From contig OX637393.1 of the NCBI GenBank assembly GCA_951799425.1, forward strand, positions 28,877,744-28,941,743: 64,000 nt of DNA. Direction: 5' to 3'. Below the pieces are notes generated by a model. The model saw only the letters and a list, made by a program, of their open reading frames with translations, searched no databases and was not told the origin of the DNA. The position numbers were made by a program, and so were the translations under genes. Shown piece by piece: positions 1 through 10,006 of this stretch. The stretch's first letter is position 1, and every line of letters starts with the position of its first letter. The DNA is from Ilex aquifolium (taxonomy: Eukaryota; Streptophyta; Magnoliopsida; Aquifoliales; Aquifoliaceae).

Positions 1-3000
1 TTGACTTATTCTGGCTCTATTCTCAACTATCTTTAACAACTTTTCTCTGAGTTCCATTTTTTCCTACAGTAAGATGAAAACTTGTTGTTTCAGCTTGTCC
101 TCACTTTTTTTTATTTGAAGTAATTTGAGGAGCAAAGACTTTCCCAGAATCAATAAAGCCTATTTTATTCTTCATTTCATCTTGGAAATAACAGGCTTGT
201 GAGATTTTGGTCTAAAGATGGGTGCCCATATAGGTCACATGATGTTGTTCTTGTTTTGTGAAGTAAGCAAAAATGACAATATAAATCTTGGCCAGGCAGG
301 AGATTATGGTAGAGGGTCGCCTTGGATGATTTGATCAAGGGAAAGCTCAAATAATTTAAAGAAAAGTGAAAATTTTTACTTCAAAGCTTCTTCGATAGGA
401 GGGAGAGAAATGCTAGAAGTAGATACAAAGTCAACTACCCTTATGAATTCATCTACTTTATGATAGATAGCTTCAATACCAGAGTCTGAGATTTTGATGT
501 GAGAGGCAGATTCAAGCATTGACCGCAAAAGAAAGAAGAAAGTTGGTTAGGGAACAACAAGAAAAGATACAAGAGAAATGAAGCAATAGAAGGATTGTTA
601 AGAACCTACTTCATAGAAAAAGTAAATGGAAAGGACTTCTTTAGTTGATCTGTTTGGCCATCAGGATTGGCCAAAGGGTCGTTAGTAGGAATTGGTATAG
701 TAGGATCCTAGTATGCAGCTTCTTCAAGAATAGGACTTGGTTCAGTAGGAAGGACTTGCTGAGGAGAATCGGATTGAGGTAAGACAGCTTGACTCTCAAT
801 GTAAAACACATGAATTGGAATGGTAGAGTCTTTGCAAGCAGGTTCCTCAGGAATGATATTAGTCTCAATAGGATAATTTTGTTGAGGAGGTGTTGGTTGA
901 CCCTCAATAGGCAAGAAAGACATATATTGACTCATAGGAGTGACAATGACTATAGCTACCATTGTGTTGCCTCCTTGGTCCTCTGGGATAATTGGGAAGA
1001 ATGGTTAGGACTACAGTGCTCTAATGACACAGTCATCTTTTTATCCTCTCTTTGAAAGAAAAGAGATTGACACATTATCAGGCATGGTTAACAGTGGAAA
1101 AGAATGAGAAACATGAAGATATGTGATTCTTACTTTAGCAGCCATTTTGGAACTTTTTCCAGTTTACTTGGCTATAGGGATAAGCTTGCTAATCAACATG
1201 TCCCCATTGTTATATAGAGAAGGAATTACTTCATTATCCCCCTTCAGAGAAGGATCAGTTGCACTAGCAATGGAGGTCCCTTCACAGAAGTTGTCTCTTT
1301 TGATATATCCAAGGAAGAGGGATTACTTGTCTTTTTGTGGAGAAGAGGAGTTTCTTCAGTCTCTTGCTCATCGATGGTAGGCATCTACCTGAAAAGGGTT
1401 AACCCTCTTTGAGGGATGAACAACAATATCATGAGCATCGATAGTAGATTGTAGCAAACTTGGAGAAGAACCTCTTTGCCTTTTCTTCTTTGGCTCCTCA
1501 ATCAAGATTGTCCATCATTTGGATTAATAGGGGGAGAAGGGACAAGAATGAAAGCCTCAATTGTTTTCTTCTTTCGGCTGGCAGAAGTTTCATTTTCTTT
1601 TCGATTATCAAAACACAACTTGGATACATATTCATCTATAGAATAGATGAAGATTAAGGTTGAAATAATCTACCACCACTCTAAATGAAAGGAAGATTGA
1701 AAATATGTCAAATTGTCTGGCAAAATGACTAGGATTGTAGCTTTCAAAGCCACAATTGAAAATTTTAGAGGCAGATACAAAGCCACCCACATGAAGATAA
1801 CGAGGCAGAAAGACACTACTTTAGAAAATATGCTGCAATTCGTTAACCTCTTCAGAGGTAGTATCTGGATCAACAAAGAAAGATTCAAGAAGGGAAGAAG
1901 AGTAGAGAAGCTTAGAAAAAAAAGTTGTGTAAGGAGTTTGATCTATCTTTGCTAAGAGTAAAAATGGTTCTAAAATAAGAATCAAAAGTTTTCTCTGTAT
2001 ATAAGAATTGGGAAGACAAAAACTGATGAGCATAGCTCAGAAGTTCATATTTGGGCCTAGGCAAAAACTCAAGAAGCCAAACCTCAGGAAAATAAGCATA
2101 AAGCCAAGTCTAGAAGATCTTGAAGGGTCCTCCACATCTGATGGTAATTTTATTGTCTGTCAAATTAAAAAGACTTTTGAATAATGCCCTAAAACAAAAA
2201 AGGGCCAAGACAAGTTTCTTTCTTTTAGCCAATTGAATGACTGCTCCAACATATTCCTTGGTTACATTAAAATCGAGAACACAAAGAACAAATCAACAGA
2301 GCCAATAGAGAAGAAAGGCAACATGTTCCACAAATGAAGAGTTAAGAGACTGAGTGGCAAATAAATGATTAATAAGTTCACTATACCCCATATTGGAAGG
2401 GATATTGATGAATTCACGACCAGTATCGGTAGAAATGCAAGCATTTACCTCCATATCTATCGATGGAAGTCCCGTTAGATGAAAATGTCCAGTATTGTTT
2501 GGGACATAATAACAATAGGAAGGAGAATGACATTGCATGATTCGGACCAAAAACATGCGACAGAGCCAATTAGCCACCGATTCATGTGCATTTCACAAGT
2601 GGAGAGCTTAATCATTTCAAAGATACTTGAGCGTCTCCATTGAGGGGCGAAATGAGGCTCTAACTTTGCAAGCCAATTGACTCAATGTTGATCAGGGTGA
2701 ATCCACGAACGAAGAGGATTAGTCCCCTAATCCTAGGATTTCCATAGGAGTTAGGACTGATTCAGCATTAGGGTTTCACCTTCGTGAACAGGGTAGTGGT
2801 CTGAGAATCCTTCATGGACATATGACTTAAAGGAGGGACCAAGATCAAGAGTCCCACTAGAACTGGGGGGTAGGAATCAAAATCCTATGGTCTACCGAAT
2901 CATGTGTTGTTTGCTTAATGTTAGTAGGAAATCTCGATGAGAAAGGGATTTCAGATGAAGATGAAGATGGAGGGTTTTGCTTCTTTGGAGCCATCTCAAA

Positions 3001-3179
3001 TAGTGGGAAAAGTAATCACTGGAAGAGAAGGAGGATAGGAAGAAGGAAGAAAACAGAAGAAAGTGAAATGAACAGTTTAGCCACCAAAACTATTTAATTA
3101 GGTGTTTTGAAAGAAACGGCGATCGTGACCATTCATTCATTTGGATTATTAATTAAATCCAATTAAATGAGGGGGACAT
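1..3179 (-). mobile_element. Plant-mobile-domain (PMD) ORF relic in an LTR element
   Basis: Broken coding sequence read on the minus strand. It appears to begin near 2992 (MAPKKQNP then a serine run) and runs toward position 1. Around 1820-2580 the translation resembles the aminotransferase-like plant mobile domain family (PF10536): a stretch reading EHVAFLLYWLC, followed downstream by AKIDQTPYTTFFSKLLY. Further on come a proline/glutamate-rich part (about 640-960) and a charged, coiled-coil-like end (about 1-540). PMD proteins occur both as host genes and as passengers of MULE and gypsy elements. The adjoining purine-rich tract and LTR-like start at 3180 on the plus strand suggest an antisense ORF of a gypsy element. 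It is an old fossil with several breaks. The family call rests on recalled motifs, not a search. Confidence 0.5.
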
Positions 3180-3690
3180 TGTTTGGACACAAAATATTAA
3201 AACTTATGAATATTCAATGTATTGGCGTCTGACAATCTGGGTGCGCTAAGAAGATGTCACATGACAAAATCTGAAGAAAGGTGAGAGATGATTAGCCACA
3301 GCCATATTTTAAAAAAAAAAATAGCTAATTGGAAGTTACCAGTCAAATAATCGTTGATGGAAGCAAAACCGTCATAGACAATGGCTATAAAATGGCATAT
3401 GGCATAAAAGATAGATGATACATTCAAACTCCCACAAAAAACACGATCTGGACATTTTTAAGAATAGTTTTATATTAGTTTTAGGAAGCAATTACTACTA
3501 CAATCAAGACTGCTTATTCAATTTTTTTTGTAACTGAAAAATTAATAAAAGAATCCTCTGAGTTCCCTGCATTGTGTGTTTGTCCATTAAATTTATCAAA
3601 GAAAGTCCTGAAACAAGGCATTTGAAGTCCTCACAAACAATCGCCTGAAAACTATCTGTCGATTGAAATTCTTCTAACGATCTCAATATA
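3180..3690 (+). mobile_element. Probable 3' LTR of the element at 1-3179
   Basis: A purine-rich tract (ATGAGGGGGACAT) ends just before TGTTTGGACAC at 3180, which fits a polypurine tract followed by an LTR start. A TATA-like CTATAAAATGG lies near 3385 and an A/T-rich polyadenylation-like region follows. The right boundary is a guess, since no partner LTR is in the window to define it. If correct, the element reads on the plus strand and its PMD ORF is antisense. Confidence 0.4.
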
Positions 3691-3857
3691 TTTTGGAGTA
3701 ATAGAAGACCATTTGGATTTTTAATAGGAACCTAATATAACAAAACAAAGTGTCTAACTATATAAGAATGTAACAATAATACTGCAATTCAACCAAGTAG
3801 AATGGTAAAAAAAATTAATTTTGATTGATTTGAGTTTTGTTGATGTTATGTATTTTA

Positions 3858-4202
3858 GGGTTAAAAACACTTTTGGTCTCTAAAGTATGCTCATTTTATC
3901 AGTTTGGTTCTCATTATATTAATCTTGTAAATTTGGTCCTTAAAGTTTCAATTTATGTCACTTTAGTTCCTAATCAGACAATTCGTCAAGTATTTTTATG
4001 GAAGTAACCGTGTGTCATTCTTTCAGATGGTATCACATGACCAACACGTGATAATTATATTAAAAACTTATCGGTTCATTTATGTATGAATAATTTAAAT
4101 ACGAATTGAATATTTTAGAGACCAAATTGACAAAATTAATATTTTAGGAATCAAATTGTCAAAACATACATACTTTAAAGACCAAAAATATTATTAACAC
4201 TT
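3858..4202. mobile_element. MITE with about 30-bp inverted ends (family A, copy 1)
   Basis: The left end (GGGTTAAAAACACTTTTGG, continuing as TCTCTAAAGTATG) is matched by the reverse complement of the right end (GTGTTAATAATATTTTTGG, then TCTTTAAAGTATG). The middle is AT-rich and contains GATGGTATCACATG followed by CAACACGTG. No ORF is present. A truncated relative in opposite orientation lies at 25226-25450. The superfamily is not resolved because no clean target duplication is visible. Confidence 0.65.
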
Positions 4203-4725
4203 AATTTTATTTTTTATTGCAGTTCATCTCTAAATCCCCTTCTCTTGCTTTCTTTCACATATTTAGTTGATTGCATTCACACCATTGTGATTTTTTGATT
4301 TACCACTATTTGAATAGAAATCACTATTTGCACCATACCAAAGATGAATTGGTCATTGAATAAGGCTGAAATTGTTTAAGGGAATGTTTTTAGAATACAC
4401 TCTATAAATTTGTTTTAAAAAAAATAGTGGGCCCATATTATATTGACCGAAGATTTTCTTCAGTTTTTTTAGTTGACGATTTTTTGTGTGATAAAGTGTC
4501 TTCAAGCACCGGAATTTATTTGTGATTTTTTTGTTTATTACTTAGTATCTTCATGCACCACCAATTACTAATAGTAAAATACAAGATCTCAACATCACAT
4601 GTACACTTTTTTATTGCTATAGCTAATTCTTCATTGTAACGACGATTTACAATTAAACTCTTACATTTACAAAAACTGATCACCTATAAAAGCCATGCAC
4701 ATAAAATTTCAAAATAAAGTTAAAG
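4203..4725. other. Intergenic, 3' of the DUF688 gene
   Basis: AT-rich, no ORF or repeat recognised. It should contain the 3' UTR and polyadenylation site of the minus-strand gene that stops at 4726. Confidence 0.5.
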
Positions 4726-5313
4726 TTAAACCCTTTTTGCAACACCAGCCAGTGTTGCCATAATCTTCCAAGGACTGCAATACAACGAGCCATCTTGCAA
4801 ATCTCTGTGGACTTTTGATTCTTTAAGAGCTGTACCATTCGAAGAAGACGTCGATGAAGACGAGCAAGAACTTGAATTACCAAACGGAAATTCAAATTCT
4901 CTCTCAGAGTTGCTATGCTCAAAGGTTTCAAATTTATCAGAGGTAATATTATCATCATTTGTCACTCCTGGTGCTTCCACTTTTTTCTTGCTTCTGCTTT
5001 TCTTCTTTCTCTTCCAAAACAAAACCCACCTTCTGTTTGAGTCTTTAGGCTGGTCATGAACACAAGGCCTAGGAAGCCCCAAACTCTGCATGGCCGGTGA
5101 AGGACTGAGTGGAGGAATTAGTCTGCCTTCCGGCAAATTTTTTGGTGTCCCGGGACGCCTCTCCCATTTGAATGGTACCCCTTCAGCACTCCGATAATAT
5201 ATACGTGAGGATTGGCCGACGGAGGACTCTCTTGACAGAATTCTGTTGAAGTGGAAACCATCTCCATGAAGCACAGAAACTCTCTCTTTCCCTTTGCCAT
5301 CCTCTTTGTCCAT
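4726..5313 (-). CDS. DUF688-family protein, 195 aa, single exon
   Basis: An uninterrupted 195-codon ORF that looks like a real host gene. Near residues 44-60 it has GVPFKWERRPGTPK followed by PPLSPSP, the signature of plant DUF688 (PF05097) proteins, whose N-terminal part carries a [GV]PFKWE..PG.PK motif. A basic stretch (WKRKKKSRSKKK, about residues 100-111) could be a nuclear-localisation signal, and a serine-rich tract (about 145-160) follows. The end (SPWKIMATLAGVAKRV) is also typical of short members of the family. No signal peptide or membrane segment is seen. Biochemical function is unknown for the family. The start at 5313 is the first ATG in this frame, and a TATA run lies about 150 bp upstream. 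An overlapping ORF from 5411 is in another frame. The family call is from motif recall. Confidence 0.85.
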   Translation of the reverse strand: MDKEDGKGKERVSVLHGDGFHFNRILSRESSVGQSSRIYYRSAEGVPFKWERRPGTPKNLPEGRLIPPLSPSPAMQSLGLPRPCVHDQPKDSNRRWVLFWKRKKKSRSKKKVEAPGVTNDDNITSDKFETFEHSNSEREFEFPFGNSSSCSSSSTSSSNGTALKESKVHRDLQDGSLYCSPWKIMATLAGVAKRV

Positions 5314-5464
5314 TGAACTATGAGTATAATGTTGGTACTTATTGGAATAACCTTTCCAAGGTTTTGTGGGTTATTAGAATTCTGATGATGAATTATAGAA
5401 TGAGGCTGCAAAGTTCAAGAAAAACTAGGTGTGTAGAAGACTGAATAAAGTGATCGATCAATTG

Positions 5465-5478
5465 TATATATATATATA
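5465..5478 (-). promoter_or_regulatory. Candidate TATA box of the DUF688 gene
   Basis: A (TA)7 run about 150 bp upstream of the ATG at 5313 on the minus strand. The spacing fits a TATA box plus a 100-120 bp leader. It could also be a plain microsatellite. Confidence 0.5.
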
Positions 5479-5560
5479 GAGGACTCCCATTTCAAAGGCA
5501 AATGATGGAGTAGTAGGGCACATGACGCTGTTGTGTTGAACACCAAACAAGTTGACTTTT

Positions 5561-5993
5561 AGGACAAAATACATTAATGGCCCATAGAGAATGTAATTCA
5601 AAAGTGTCCATTCTAGTCCTTAAAGCATGCATAAAATATTACTTTAGTCCCTTGTATATTTCTAACGGAAATATACCATATTTACCATGTATGTTCAAAC
5701 ACAAAATGTCGTGTGTGCCTCAATTTAAACGCCGGTTATCGCTTGAACTCTTTTAACTAAAAGGAGAAAGTTTTAATATACAATTGACAAAGTTGATACT
5801 AGACAAAACAAGTGACATTTCTTGAATAATTTTATGGAATGCATGTGACATTTTCCATCAATACTTTAAACATCTATTATCCATTCGAACATTTTCAATT
5901 TGAAAACTTTAAGGATTAAAGTGATATATTTGAAAGAATGTCTATCAAAGTGAGACGAAGTACATACTTGTGGGACTAAAAATGTATTTCCTC
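5561..5993. mobile_element. MITE-like inverted-repeat element
   Basis: The left end (AGGACAAAATACATTAATGG) pairs imperfectly with the reverse complement of the right end (AGGAAATACATTTTTAG, then TCCCACAAGTATG). The interior is AT-rich and non-coding. It lies about 250 bp upstream of the DUF688 ATG and so bounds that gene's promoter. Superfamily not determined. Confidence 0.5.
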
Positions 5994-6683
5994 TCCGACT
6001 TCTAGTTATTTTGCTTATGGTCTTCATGTCTTTTTTCTACATTCGTGTGCTTTACTTTTATGTTCTTTTTACTGTATTTAGACGACTTGGATTCTTTTTA
6101 CATGGTAAGCAAAGAAATTAGCTTTGTGTTGAAGGTTACGTTAAAAAGGTTTGAGCATGTGAGAAGTTCTGAAGCATGTGCAATTACCAAACCCTGAAGT
6201 TATGGCTAACTTTTCTTGACTTATAATCTGCACTCCAGTCTGGAATTTTGCTACAAGCAGGAAGCTGATATCGGCATTTGTTGGCCCCAGATTTTCCATT
6301 CACGCTAGGCTCTATGTTTGGGTTACGTCATTTTCGATTCATATCATTTTCATCTTATGTTCGAATTGACATGCATGATTCATGGACGGAAAATTCTAGA
6401 GTTAGAACTCTTTTCAACGAAATCCACCACACGAACATTGTCCACGAGTTGAGAATTTACTTCTTTGTTTTTTTTAGTTTTTTTTGGGAGGGATGAGAAG
6501 CAGAACTTGAACCCTTGGCCTAAAAAAGATAAGAAGTACCATTAGACCAAAAACCAAAGACCCATTAGTAGTTGAGAATTTACTTAATCCACATCCTAAC
6601 AAACGAAAGCCTACACTTTTCATACACTGCCAAACAATACTATAGAACAAGAATTGAAAAACAAAATAAGGGAAATACTATTT
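5994..6683. other. Intergenic, no gene seen
   Basis: Nothing convincing. Around 6500-6550 the text (AACTTGAACCC, later ACCATTAGACC) faintly resembles a tRNA-derived SINE head, but no A box, tail or target duplication could be shown. The 72-codon ORF at 6278 has no recognisable features. Confidence 0.4.
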
Positions 6684-6836
6684 GGACCTAATTTGGAGAC
6701 CTTATTTAGGGACCTAATGATATACAACCATTGGATTAGTTGTGGACTCCATCTAACATTGGAACTCACAACTAATCCAATGATTGTATTGAAGCCACAT
6801 CATTAAGTCCTTAAATAAGGTCTCCAAATAAGGTCC
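6684..6836. mobile_element. Short near-perfect foldback MITE (about 153 bp)
   Basis: Almost the whole element is one inverted repeat. The left arm (GGACCTAATTTGGAGACC, then TTATTTAGGGACCTAATGAT) matches the reverse complement of the right arm with few mismatches, down to a short loop near 6755-6765. This is a single-hairpin MITE. No clear target duplication. Confidence 0.75.
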
Positions 6837-7350
6837 CTCTAGCACTGCTCACAAAATAATTATTTATTTCAAGTGGGTGCTAGGTTCGATTTGTATACGG
6901 TCGTTTAAAAAAGTAGTCACCCAACTTCAATTGTATGTTATCATAGGCATTGTGGAGGAACCTTGGGATTGATTCATTGAATTAGTACCACATTAATATT
7001 TACAAACTTTCGTTGACCTTTTGGGTGTTTTTATTCTCTGCATGTATCTTTGACTAAGCAATTAGATATGATTATATTAGCTGGATTATAAGTAAAGTAC
7101 GTTCTAACCAAAAGTTGTTAACCAAATCGAAGAAAAACAGGCCTTCATGTAAATAACAAATGCTCACCGGCCTCAAGAACGAAACCCCACACGATTGATT
7201 TGGTAAGAAATGTCCTGTGTAAACACTCTCCGTTTTCATGAATCAATAAGATTTAAGAACACTGAAGGAAGAACCCCAAGAATGTGTAGCATTCAATACA
7301 CAAACAAAAAAATTTAATCATTTGCAGAGTGAAGCTAGAATATTGAATGA

Positions 7351-7980
7351 CTAGTTATTCCCCGTGCCTGAAGGCACGGAGTAATAAAAAAATGGTCAAC
7401 ATATTTGTATTCACACCCAAAATTAAATCACAAACATAGAGGAGAGATAAAAAAATTTAAGTACCGATTGTAATAGAGGTGAGCGGTGGTAGTGGTGGTG
7501 GGTGACAATGGTGATGATGGGAGATGGTGATGGTTGTGGTGGGTAAGGCGACGATCGTGGTGGTGGTAACAGCCGTGGGTAGCAATGGTGATGGCAGTGG
7601 TGGTAAGGTGGTGGCAGCGACGGCGGTGGTGGTGGTAAGGTGGTGGGTATGGTAGGGTGGAGATAGTGATGGCGGTGGTGGTGGTAAGGTGGTGGGGTGG
7701 TGGTGGTGGCAGTGGTGGTGGTAGTGGAGCGGTGGGGATAGAGGTAGTGGTATGACGATTTCAAACACTATTTTTTTTTAAAGTACTTATGAGAAATAAT
7801 TTCTAGAAGTACTTTTAAAAAGTCACTTCAAACACACTCTTAGGGGCCTATTTTTCCTATTAAATTTGGGGTGTTAATATTAATTTTAAAATAAAATTTA
7901 AAACGATCTCAACCGTGAATAGCAAAAATCATTTTGTTTATCTTTTGAGATTTGAATTGTATTTTACTTTATTATATAGA
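7351..7980 (-). mobile_element. Non-autonomous Helitron, copy 1 (630 bp)
   Basis: Read on the minus strand it starts TCTATATAATAAAG at 7980 and ends in CTAG at 7351. About ten bases before that end is a strong hairpin, CCGTGCCTTCAGGCACGG. A 5'-TC start, a 3' hairpin and a CTRR end are the Helitron signature. The flanks are A on the left (7350) and T on the right (7981), matching the A|T insertion preference without target duplication. It encodes no Rep/helicase. The interior is largely a TGG/GGT-rich microsatellite. A second copy with the same ends is at 21350-21713. Confidence 0.8.
7478..7750. repeat. TGG-rich imperfect microsatellite within the Helitron
   Basis: About 270 bp of imperfect GGT/GGTGAT repeats. 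It produces spurious proline/histidine/threonine-rich ORFs on the minus strand. Confidence 0.9.
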
Positions 7981-10006
7981 TGGTATAAATATTAAATTAC
8001 TAAAAAACCCTCAAAATAAATAGTGATATTTATATTCTTGAGTTACCTAAGGATAAAAATGTCTTTTAGGCAAATAAATCCCAATAAGACTATTTAAACC
8101 CACCAAAAAAGTGGGTTTATTTAAGAAGTTGTATGCGGTATTAAATACACTACTCATCCGAGTCCATATTATTTTTAGGTGATAATACCGGACCTAAAAT
8201 GTGTATCTAAATATGAGCATAAGAGGGATAAAGTGGGCCTAGCGTCATCTTTTTCAATCCCTCTTTACTAATACCTAAAACAAACACACCCCAAAAAGTT
8301 TTCTCACTTGTCATGTTTCTTACATTCACCTTCAACTATGATTATTAGTTTTATAAGCGGCAAGTGCATAAATCCATAACAAATTGAATAAAAAACGCAC
8401 TTTATCCCGAATTTAAATGATTATGTTTCACTTTGTCACAAATTTTACTTATATGTGAATATTTTCTATTCAAAACACAACAGAAGCTTAGTTTTGAGAC
8501 AAAGCTAGCCCAATTCAAAAAAAGTGAGGAAACAATGAAAAAAACTTAATAATAGAACGATGTAATTAAATGTTTTTGGATTTCAATCGCAAGGAGCTGG
8601 ATGAGAAGAAACTCAAAGCCCAATTTTATAGTAGAGATATAATTCAAAAACTACCATCAACAATAACCCTTAGAGAACAAGATTCCGTAAATAACATAGA
8701 TGACAAATGATGGGAATATCTTATCGAGGTAATCGTATTTATATTGATAGATATGCTCTTCAAGCACTTGAACCCACTTGGATCACATTTAGACAAATAG
8801 CAGGTTCCAAAAAAAAGGAAGACAAAAGCTTACGTAACTGAATGACTTGTATAACTACATACCCTCCTAGACCATTATAAAGCTTTTTTACACAAATGCC
8901 ATTAGTCTACGCACTAACAACTTTCAAGTTATTCAACTCTAGTATGAATAATCCAAGTGTTGGATCAAATCCTACGAAAAACAGAATATAATAGTAAAAG
9001 AAAAACAAATCAAAACAGGGTAGAAATTTTATTTTGGACAGTTCATCAAATGTCTCAATACCATAGTTTTAAAATCGAGTTTCTCTCCATGTTTTACTTA
9101 TCGAAAAAAAAAATCGAAATCCTACCTTGGATCAATGAGGGAGGTTAAAGGATCGAAATCCGATCAAGAATGATAAAGATCTTACAAATTGAAAAAATGA
9201 GACAATAAAATATATGTAACAATAAACAATCTTATTATATATTCAAACAAAAATGTTATGACAAATGAAATTATAATTTGAGAAATTTGAGTAATTATAA
9301 TTTGAGCATTGAAGCGGGTTAAAAATCAAAGGTGAACTATAAAAATGAAAAATTAAAAGATTATTGAATAAACAATTTTTACTATTTAATGTCCAGCAAC
9401 TAAAAAAAACAATACAAAATGAAAAATGATCATTCGCCAAGAGAGTTAGAGAGACAAACAAATGAAGAGAGCGTTCTGTAACGAAAAGAACCTCAACTTT
9501 CTGTAACTTTTTTCATCCATCGAAATTCCCCGATAAATTGACAATTATACGAGACAATCACATTTTGATTGAGTCTTTAAGCGTTAGAACAATAAATATA
9601 AAGCAAGCTAGCTCAATAACTAAATGAAGTTTTATAAACAGAACAACAACTTGAATAAAAAAAATTACAATTCAAATGATAACCTATGATCCATTAAGAC
9701 CCAGGATCATAATTCATTAAGATACTATGAATTATGAATTTTGTAGGAGACTCGGATCAATTTGCCAATACTATATTGTAAAATTGTAAGATCCAGATAA
9801 AGACTTTGATAACCATCCTCAGTAACACACTTACAATAAACTATTGAATAATGATAAATGTCACTTAAATGCATAAAAATCGCCAGTATTGTCTTGTGGG
9901 CATACACATTCACTAAGGAACAGCTAGCTACTGATCACATTAGCATACAGCTTAAACGTAAACCCTCGAGGTCCAATCTTAGATAGATTGACTAGTACAT
10001 GTGGTT
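7981..10006. other. Intergenic, 3' of the ADIP gene
   Basis: AT-rich, no ORF above 90 codons with recognisable features and no clear repeat. The part next to 10006 should hold the ADIP 3' UTR and polyadenylation site. Confidence 0.5.

Noticed and set aside
6278-6496. 72-codon ORF in the intergenic region
   Set aside because: Short, low-complexity end, no motif, and no supporting promoter or splice structure.
6490-6560. tRNA-derived SINE head
   Set aside because: Only a faint box-B-like phrase; no A box, 3' tail or target duplication could be shown.
7423-7768. Minus-strand ORFs rich in proline, histidine and threonine
   Set aside because: They are translations of the TGG microsatellite inside a Helitron; no start context, domain or conservation signal.
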